A program made the position numbers and the translations under genes. From Gnetum montanum (taxonomy: Eukaryota > Streptophyta > Gnetopsida > Gnetales > Gnetaceae): a DNA stretch of 64,000 bases. The DNA is taken from positions 491,801 to 555,800 of the forward strand of contig MNCI01011140.1 of the NCBI GenBank assembly GCA_015680685.1, written 5' to 3'. Shown piece by piece: positions 56,331 to 64,000 of this stretch (its first letter is position 1; each line of letters opens with the position of its first letter). Below the pieces are notes generated by a model. That model was not told where the DNA came from and did no database searches. It saw only the letters and a program-made list of their open reading frames with translations.

Positions 56331-59300
56331 GGTCTTTATTGCATGATCTTGTACTTCTTGTCCCCTTCACTCATGATGTTAAATGGGAGCTCCTCCCATG
56401 ATTCATTTATGGCACCAATGTTGTTGGTCTTGGATTGGTTGATTTTGTTGTGATTCTTGGCTTCATTTTTGGTTGTTGGAGTTTCTTCTTGAAACTTCAC
56501 ATTGGATCCTTGCTCTATGTCAACATTGTTGATGAACAAGAAGACTACACCATCTCCATGGATTATAATTTCACCTCCCTCATAAGGTAGCTAAATTTCT
56601 TAATGGATTGGGAAAGAGAATGCTTGTAATCTAGCCAACTACTATCTCCCTAGGATTAGGTTGAAACCTAGTGTCTCTTCAACTACTAAGAAATTGGTGA
56701 ATATGATGAATTACTCTCCAACCATGAACACTAGTGAAATGAATCCTCTCACAACTACCCATGACCCATTAAAGGACTTAAGGGTAGAGGTGAAAGCATT
56801 TTTTATGTGCTCTACCAAGCCTAATTACTCCATGATAGGAAACAGTATAATGTCTATCATTTCCCTATCATCAACATGCACCCGATGTATCTTGTATTGA
56901 CCAATTCTTATTATTATGAAGAGGAGGGTTTTCAATACTTCATACTTTATGAGTTAGTTTTCAACTCACTATCACAAAATGTTAAGGTGATTGGCCTTTC
57001 TTATTCCATAGGTGAGGATGGTACTATCATTGCATGGATGGACTCCTCATTGGTAGGGATATCCTCACTCATAGGAATAGAAGTTAACATCTTAATTAGA
57101 GCTTCAAAATAAGCAAGGGAGGTCATAACTAAGTCATATAAGCTCAAAGAAGTGTTCTTCTATTTTAGTGATAGCCTAACCTACTCCATGGCAATGATGA
57201 AGTCTTTATCATTGTTGGATGATTTCTCATTTTTGTTAGCCTTGACTTCCTCAATTCTACCTAGGATTATGACCTCATGTTTCAGCATTTGTTGTTTTGG
57301 CTCCTCCCCCTCCTCTTGTTTGTGGTTTTCCTCTCTATATTGGCTAGTTGAGGTAGTTTAAACATTGGTATCCATGAGTATGGCTAAAACTAGAGTAGGC
57401 TTCGATATGCATAGTTTCTTTGACATCTTTGGTTGATTAGTATCCTTAGCCTTAGGCTTGGAAACTAGCTTCTTACATTTTTTTGAAGGTGATTTTTTGT
57501 TATTTGGTTGGGAAGAGGTTGAGGCATTGACCATTATAGGAGGATGTCAGTCAACTTGATTTGCAAGTTTCGAGGTGGAGGTAGGGGACAACCTAATGAT
57601 AAAAGGTTCTTTGAAAGCCATAGATGGTGGTATCCTTGTAAAAAAATAGAATTCTAAAACTCATAGTGGTTTGTTTGTCATGAGGAGATACCCCACACCA
57701 CAAATAGTTCCCTAAGAGGTTTGGACTTGTCATGGATGTTGAAGGTGACTATAGTGAATGCATTGTTGTTAGCATTAAGAGGATCTTTTTACACCTTCAT
57801 GGATTTATTTTAAGGCCTAATTAGGTTAGATGCATCTAGAACTAACTCTCAACTATCTATCATATTCTATAAATCATCTCTTAGGATCAAGAAAAACTTA
57901 GTATCATGGTTGGAAAGCTTATGGTAGTAGTAGAATTGATCTAGTTTGAAGTATTTAAGCATGGAAGGATCATCTTTCATGGCTATGGTGGTCTCCTTGA
58001 CAATATCACATAAGCAATAGTACCTCTTACAAGCATTCTCAAATACTTTCTTGTATTGGATACTACCACTCTTGAGAAACTGATTGAGAAGCTCTAATTG
58101 GTTTATAGGTAGCTTGGTATACTTGGACTTATCTTTCCATTTGAAGTTAGGTTTTGAAGGGTTGGACATGGAAGGATCATATGTTGATGGTTGAGAAGTA
58201 GTGGTAGGAGCCTTGGGTTGTGTTTTTTTGTGCTCCTATGTTATCTTCAATTCTTTGGTCACTATGGCCATGGTCATATGAGTTTGTTTTCCATTATCTC
58301 TATGTCTCCTCATGTGTTGATTCATATATGCTATATAATCTAGATCATTACTGGCTTCTACAACATCTTCTATGTTTTTGGTTTAGGAAAAGGCCTCACT
58401 AATGATCGGGGGTCTAAATAGTAAAGCTTAAACTTGATGAAATTGTTAACTACCCTCTTGAAGATGGCCAAAAGATGCATTTTAGAGATGGATTCAGGGA
58501 TTTCATTAAGCATAGCATTCCATCTCTATATATACTTTTGGACAAGTTCAAGGGGCTCCTATTTAATCTAATGTTATATCAAGTTTTAAGTTGTACCTAA
58601 AATGGTTAACAAATTATGTAATTAAGTTATCTAGAGAGGCAATGAAGTCTCTGGGTAGTATACAATACTAGTCTAAGGCTCTTCCAATAAAATACATTAG
58701 GAAGACACACATCAATGTATGCAACAAGGCTTGTAACAATAGGCACTCAGAATGAAAAGTAATAACATGAGCATTAGGATCGCACTCACTGCTATATTTG
58801 ATAAAGTGGGGGACTAGGATACCTATAGGAAGAGTTATCTATGAGATGATAGGGCTAATGGGATCATCTTGATAAAATTTGATAATCTTGATTATCTAAG
58901 TGATGCTAGCTTTAAGTTTCCATAGCTCTTAAATGAGGTCCTAGATCATTTAGAAGGCTTGATTTAGGCCTTGGGGTGCTCTTGTAGGTTGTGGCATTTG
59001 TAATGATGGTTGGGAAGAAGGATGAGTAGCATGGGGCCATGTAATTGCCATCAGTATAGACTAAAGGGATCATGTAACAATTGTTGTAGGAGGAAAAGGA
59101 TGTTTAAGCTCAAACATGCATAATGGAGGAAACAAATGGGGTATGGAAGGCTTGTGAGACTCGGGGTCCTATAGAGTGAACTACTTGGATGACAAAAGGA
59201 GGTCATGTGAAAGATGCCACTAGTGATGATCACACTAAATGAGGCTAGGTTGTAAAAGGCATTGATGTAAATAGGGAGGTGGAGTGGAAAGTAAGTTGAC

Positions 59301-59850
59301 ATTAATGTGTTATGGAAAGATGTTTTGAGATGAACATGAAAGCAAACAAGGAAGCAAGTTGTAACACTTGGCTTGTGAAGGTTGTAGAGGATGTTTGGTT
59401 TATTACTAAGATAGGAGGTATAGAGTTGGGGATGGTCATCTCTGAAAGTAATCATCGTAAAAGGTCCTCTAAGAATGTTTCTGACTAATACTTAGCTCCA
59501 AACTCTTCCTAATTCTCTTTGTTTTATTCTAAACTAACTTCCTCACTTGCTTCATCTATATCCACTAGTTGTGCTAACATGCATGTATGAAACTCTGTCA
59601 GTTCAATGTGGTCATGTGAAGAGGGAATATACTCTTTTCCATTTCTATGAATAATCTCAAACTAACATTTGGATTCTAATTTTGCATGTGGAATAAGTAA
59701 GCCAACTTAGATTTCTGCACAAATAAAGTTAAAGTATTCTTCATTGATATTTGCGTAGGCTAGATCTAGTCTTAGTCTCCTAAGGAATTATTTTCTTTCT
59801 ATCACAGCCATATCCTTAGGATCATAAATGCAAATAACTTTCTAGTTTGA
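56331..59850 (-). pseudogene. X2 gag-protease (Tat lineage)
   Basis: Collinear with X1. The N-terminal segment near 59600-59690 has EIIHRNGKEYIPSS. A Tyr/His/Leu-rich linker lies at 59051-59455. The capsid core is at 58380-58830. The segment 57867-58169 ends in YYYHKLSNHDTKFFLILRDDL, the Tat gag zinc-finger region with its Cys residues lost. The protease follows at about 56580-57000, with ETLGFNLILG(R)-type sequence near 56640-56690 interrupted. Many stops are present. It is inactive. Confidence 0.73.
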
Positions 59851-60604
59851 GGTCATATGGATGATATTCTATGGTGGAATAGTTAAGCGATGAAAAGGCA
59901 TAAATAGTGCAAGACATAAATATTTTAATGTTTTAGAAAAGTTTTGAAGTTCCCAACATGTGAGACTCCCAATGTGTGATACTTCCAATGTAGAAATATC
60001 CCAACATTTGAGAGTGCAGCTTGTGGAGAGATGCAATGTGTGAAGCTATAGAGTGTAAAGCTATAGCATGTGAATTAAAATGTATGTGGAAAATTGAGCT
60101 TAAAAAGTAAGAAAAAAGATGGGAAAAATAACATACACTACAACTGCAACAATAATATTTTAAATATTTTCTAATGTATGTGGTGAAGCTAAGAAAAATG
60201 CAAATAGGAATTAGTGTATGTAGAGAGGAAAACTATAAACTACAAACACAGGGAACAGAGGAAGTAGTATGCACTAAAACTATGAAAATTAATCATTTAA
60301 CCATAAAGTATAGGGAACAATGGTATCCTTGTGCACTACAATAGCAAAAATTAATTTTTGAGTTGTAAAATGCGAGTAGGGGCAATGCTACACACTAAAA
60401 CTATAAAAATAGTAATATAAAATTTTTATTTTTATTTTTTTAAGTTTTGAAGGAAACTAGTTATGATGTCACATGCTGGGATGGTAGAATAACCAAAACA
60501 ATTTTTATGTGTTAAACGCACTAATAGGAAAAGGTAGAAATAGGTAAAAAATTTGCAAATTAGTTTTGAAATGAGAACTTAGGTGGAGGTCCTCCTTCTA
60601 ACAC
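59851..60604 (-). other. X2 5' leader, non-coding
   Basis: At 59950-60070 it carries repeats of CAATGTGTGA and CATGTGAG, the X2 phrase. At 60110-60420 there are A-rich repeats of TAGGGAACAATGG and ACTACAACTG type. The end (GGTCCTCCTTCTAACACTAGAAAA near 60588) matches the X1 leader end, which places the LTR border. No primer tRNA was identified. Confidence 0.5.
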
Positions 60605-61240
60605 TAGAAAACCATAACAAGTAAAACATTCAATGCTGGAAAACCAAATATCTTAGTGAAAACTAGTTTTAACCCCAAGATTCATGGGCCTTAGAAGGAT
60701 CTGGGATGCCTTAAATGGTCTTGCTGATTACTTAAGGATTTTTAAATTTTATTACAAGAATAAAATATGAGTGAAAACAAGTGAGAAAATATGTAATAAA
60801 TAGAGCCAACACCAAAATATAGTTGCAAAAAATAATAAAAATGTGAAAAACACTACAAACAATATGTATTAAGTCCATAATAAGTAGAGGATAAGAGAAT
60901 ACAAAAGTAGTGATGAGAACCTCGCTCATGCATGAACGATGTGTACATCCCATGTTCCTCCCAAGTATATCTAGTTTGCTCAATCTATGTACTACAATAG
61001 GATCTTAGTGCTTCTAATGATCTATGTTGGAAAATAGCTTTGGACTTTCAGATCTCATTGCTTCCAAATTATTTAGTTTTTGGGAGAGTTTTAATGATGA
61101 AAAAAGTCTTTAAATGATAAAAATCTTACTTCAAATAGGTCATGAATTTGTTGATTCTTTGTTGAATTGATTCTAGCAAGATTTTGAACATACCCTACCA
61201 TGTTTTCAATACTTTTGATGGCTAGAATCTATAGCATTGT
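60605..61240 (-). repeat. X2 5' LTR, inner part
   Basis: Aligns with 42800-43475, including CTTAAATGGTCTTG, GATTACTTAAGGA and GATCTATGTTGGAAAATAG. The match ends at ATCTATAGCATTGTAG, where the partner LTR continues with different sequence, so the remainder has been displaced by the next LTR copy. Confidence 0.7.
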
Positions 61241-63470
61241 AGCAGTTGGAAAATTTATTCACTGGAAAACCAAACAATCATAGGTGGTAATAGCCTAACA
61301 TTGAATTCCAAGGGCCTCCAGAAAAAGAATCTAAGGTACCCTGGATGATCTTGTCAATCACCTAGGGACTTACAAAGTATAAATGGAAATGAAAATTATA
61401 GATTTGAATAAAAATAAAATTAACACAGAATTAAACTTTGAATAAAATATGCACTACAAATAAACTAAAAAATTTATTAAATAAAAGTGTAAAGTTCAAA
61501 GAGCATAGATGGTGTGCTCAAGGCATAAGAAGCTAGTTTGAATGGAGCTTGAAGCCTATTGAAGCCAATTGGTTGTGTTCTATAGCCAATCTCCATAGTC
61601 TAGGTACTTCCCAACTCTAATCACTTGCAACCCACTTTTCTTCATTCAAGTTTACAAAGTTGATCATAGGTGATGTTAACAGTGGTGTACACTTTTGTTT
61701 CAATGGTACTATGCTAAGGATCTTTAGTGCTCACCGTAGATACCAAATGGGATGCAAAAGTGTTCAAGGTTATAAAATAGGGTTATGGGTTGCACAAATG
61801 CTCATTTGAGATTACCCAAAATTGCTGAAGTGTGGAACCTCAATATGGTGTTCAAGTTTCAATTTTATAGACTTTAGGTTGCTTATTTTATGCTACAAAT
61901 TACTGCCATGATGGCTAACATATTGATGTTTATTTGCAAATGTAATGACTATGATTTCTGCATAGTTAATAATTTCTAGTAAGTTTTGATGCACCAAGAC
62001 CATTAAAACCCATCTACATACTAGAAATAGTAAATAAACTTTTGTGACTACATTGCCCTTGGATGACTATGCTGGGATCTATTGGAATCTACTAGTATCA
62101 TGGTGACTACACTGGACAAACTACATCTACTAAAAATCCATAATGACTATGTTGGCCATGCTACCATAGCTGAAAAAATGTTATGACTATGCTAGCCATT
62201 GTTAGGAAAATGGAAAACCCAACAACAACAACATTGGTCTTGCAACTACATTGGGTGTTGTTGGAAAAATGAAAATCCAACACCATCTACACTAGGGGTG
62301 AATGGTTTCAACATAGTTGAGGCTATACCTTTATAAAAACCCATGAAAATGCCAAATTTGGTAGTCCTCAAGGCATTTTTAGCCTTCCCAAGCCCATATA
62401 TAAACATAATATGGCTCTTTCCAAGTGGGAAGTAAGGTAGTAGAAACTTATGAGGTATTTGTCAGCCCCAAAAAGTTAAATTGTGCAAGATTATAGCACA
62501 TAGATGACTAACCTTAAATTTACAATAAAATCTTGTCTCAAGTTCAATGGTAAAGGTTACAATTTACAACATGTGTTTTCTTGGTGGTGCTTTATTGGGC
62601 CCCTATTTGTTGATGTTTTGAGGATTGACCCAAGAGAGATTGAGAAAGAATACAAAATACCACAATTAGCCCATCGCCAATGTTTCCTTTCCATGCTTAA
62701 TCTAGAGTCACAAACCATGCCAAAGAGTGCTTATGATAATGGGATAAGGTTATGATGAGGTCGTAAACTTTGTAGGTTATATTTGTTCACAAATGGTAAT
62801 GAGGGTTAACAATGAATTCCATAGGTTAGCATCATGGCTACAATATGTCACTGACATGTTGAAGAATTAGTTAAGGTTTCATACTTTGTGGTTTGAAGTG
62901 TTGGTCACTTGGTAGTGTTTTTGAGGAACCAACACCTCACTTCAAGGCTTTCCTAGCTATTAGGCTTTTTGGAAATTTGCTTCCCCATTTTTTTGTGGGG
63001 CAAAGCCTTCATTGGGTTTTATTTCCAAGGCCTAGTTTGATTTAGTTTTCCCACTGAGTGAGATGCATTATACTCAATTGACTTGTTGATTTTCTTGTTA
63101 AAAGAGATGTGTTAAATTCAATGGACTTGATGGTTTTCCCATTGAATGAGATGTGTTGCACTTAATGGACTTGTAGGTGGACCATGATGAAGGATATGTC
63201 AAACAAAATAATACATGAGTGTCAAACATAGGTCAACATTATTGCTTATGGTGAGGATGGTTATAAGAAGGCTACAAGGTTGGGCTTTACAGAGAGGTAA
63301 TGATAGTGTTATTAAGCAAGAACTCTTGATATGGCAAGACAAACTCACCCAATCTTGCACATCGAGGTCACATTGATGACTTGCTACCATAATGAGTTGC
63401 AGCTTCATGATGAAAATAAGCTTCAACCTACAAGAATAATTTCAAGAGAATAACAAAACAAGACTATTGG
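61241..63470 (-). repeat. Second X-type LTR copy, about 2.2 kb
   Basis: Starts with CACTGGAAAACCAAACAATC, an inner LTR end, and runs to sequence matching the LTR outer end (inverted 29797-29845) at about 63425-63465. It could be a solo LTR inserted into X2 or the LTR of another copy. ORFs at 62504-62755 and 63199-63426 lie in LTR sequence with partners at 43800-44635 and 29794-29985, so they are not genes. Confidence 0.6.
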
Positions 63471-63489
63471 ACCTAGAAAATTTGGTCAC

Positions 63490-63876
63490 TAAAGTAGAAA
63501 TCAGAGTCTTCCAAGTGCCAAAAAAATTTTAGCCTTACATCCAAAGGGCCTCTAAGAATGCAATCCAAGGCACCTTGGATAGTTTGGCCGATTACCTAGG
63601 AACTTACAAAGGAGTAAAATGGCCATGTAAATGGAAATGTAAATGAGATCATAAATGGAAACATAAAATAAAATGAAGATTTAAATGTAAAAGAAAATGA
63701 AAATATAAACGAAAATGAAATTGTAAATTCAGAATGGTAAAATATATAAAAACAGAAACATGAAATCAAATCTACACAACAATGAACTACTACTTTATTA
63801 AAATGGAAAATAAAGTAACAAGTTCAAGAAGTGCAAATCTAGTGCTAAGTGAATAAGAAATCACTTAAAGGAGTTT
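63490..63876 (-). repeat. Third X-type LTR fragment
   Basis: Contains CCAAGGCACCTTGGATAGTTTGG, matching the inner ends at 61330 and (inverted) 32315-32345, followed by the AAATGGAAATGTAAATG tract that corresponds to the inverted CCATTT tract at 32130-32290. It is cut off by a Y-type LTR. Confidence 0.6.
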
Positions 63877-64000
63877 TGATGAGCAGCAAGGTACCCCTAC
63901 GCCGAACCATACGAATACAAGCGTTCACATGGGATCTGGTCTAACTCTGAGGATTAAGTGCTTATGCACCTACATAGAACAAGAGTGAGTTATGTAGTTG
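63877..64000 (-). repeat. Y-type LTR, partial
   Basis: TGATGAGCAGCAAGGTACCCC and the next 100 bp align with the U5 end of the Y1 LTR at 4995-5110, roughly three quarters identical by eye. Many differences are C/T or G/A changes at CG sites. No primer-binding site precedes it, so it is a 3' LTR or a solo LTR of a minus-strand Y element continuing outside the window. Confidence 0.8.

Larger units (their letters stand above)
42796..61240 (-). mobile_element. X2: giant Tat-type element, about 18 kb
   Basis: On the minus strand: 5' LTR piece (60605-61240), leader, gag-protease (about 56330-59850), 8-kb spacer with the antisense gene and several arrays, pol (44930-48300) and 3' LTR (42796-44650). 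The two LTR pieces align well from their inner U5 ends (CTTAAATGGTCTTG) for about 640 bp, until another LTR interrupts the right-hand one at 61240. Decay is extensive throughout. Confidence 0.74.

Noticed and set aside
59051-59455. 134-residue minus-strand ORF as a separate gene
   Set aside because: It lies within the X2 gag linker in element orientation and corresponds in position to 20393-20668 of X1; better seen as part of decayed gag.
62504-62755. 83-residue plus-strand ORF
   Set aside because: It lies in X-type LTR sequence that recurs, with broken frame, at about 43750-43970.

Overview
This is nuclear DNA from a plant, and essentially all of it is LTR retrotransposon. Three things point to a seed plant with a large, repeat-rich genome, and a gymnosperm is my best guess: Ty3/gypsy elements of the Athila, Tat and a third (chromovirus-like) type lie nested or end to end; one primer-binding site matches plant tRNA-Asp; and the old copies show a strong C-to-T decay signature. 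I see no host single-copy gene, no tRNA or rRNA gene, and nothing prokaryotic. Names used below (Y1, Y2, X1, X2, X3, Z) are mine.

Layout. (1) 1 to about 6.1 kb: Y1, a young, CpG-rich, minus-strand Athila-type element. It has an intact 1114-codon gag-protease ORF, a tRNA-Asp primer-binding site and a 5' LTR of about 1.1 kb, but no reverse transcriptase or integrase in the 1.5 kb after the ORF, so it looks non-autonomous. (2) About 7.2-23.4 kb: X1, a decayed minus-strand Tat-type element. (3) About 23.4-32.4 kb: X3, a plus-strand, internally deleted relative of X1 with a 3' LTR of about 2.6 kb. (4) About 32.4-38 kb: Z, a decayed minus-strand element of a third type with an initiator-Met-like primer site. 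(5) About 38.1-42.8 kb: Y2, a decayed Athila copy that still shows pol. (6) About 42.8-61.2 kb: X2, a second minus-strand Tat-type element close to 18 kb long. (7) 61.2-64 kb: piled-up pieces of the X-type LTR, interrupted at 63877 by a Y-type LTR that runs off the window.

The X family is the most unusual part. In X1, X2 and the deleted X3, gag-protease and reverse transcriptase-integrase are separated by 5-8 kb instead of being adjacent. In X1 and X2 this spacer carries a multi-exon gene on the opposite strand, ending at homologous stop codons and with at least one intron at the same place in both copies. The spacer also holds tandem arrays: a minisatellite of about 30 bp near its edges and after integrase, an array with a period of about 190 bp built on a palindrome in X3, and element-specific short phrases repeated in LTR, leader and spacer.

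The second notable system is in the Y1 LTR. Four successive long hairpins (5276-5699) keep their internal-loop sequences while their stems change in a compensating way, and two are capped in the RNA sense by UACG or CACG tetraloops. They lie downstream of the TATA box, so they would be in the element's RNA. This pattern suggests selection for an RNA (or cruciform DNA) structure. All alignments here were made by eye.
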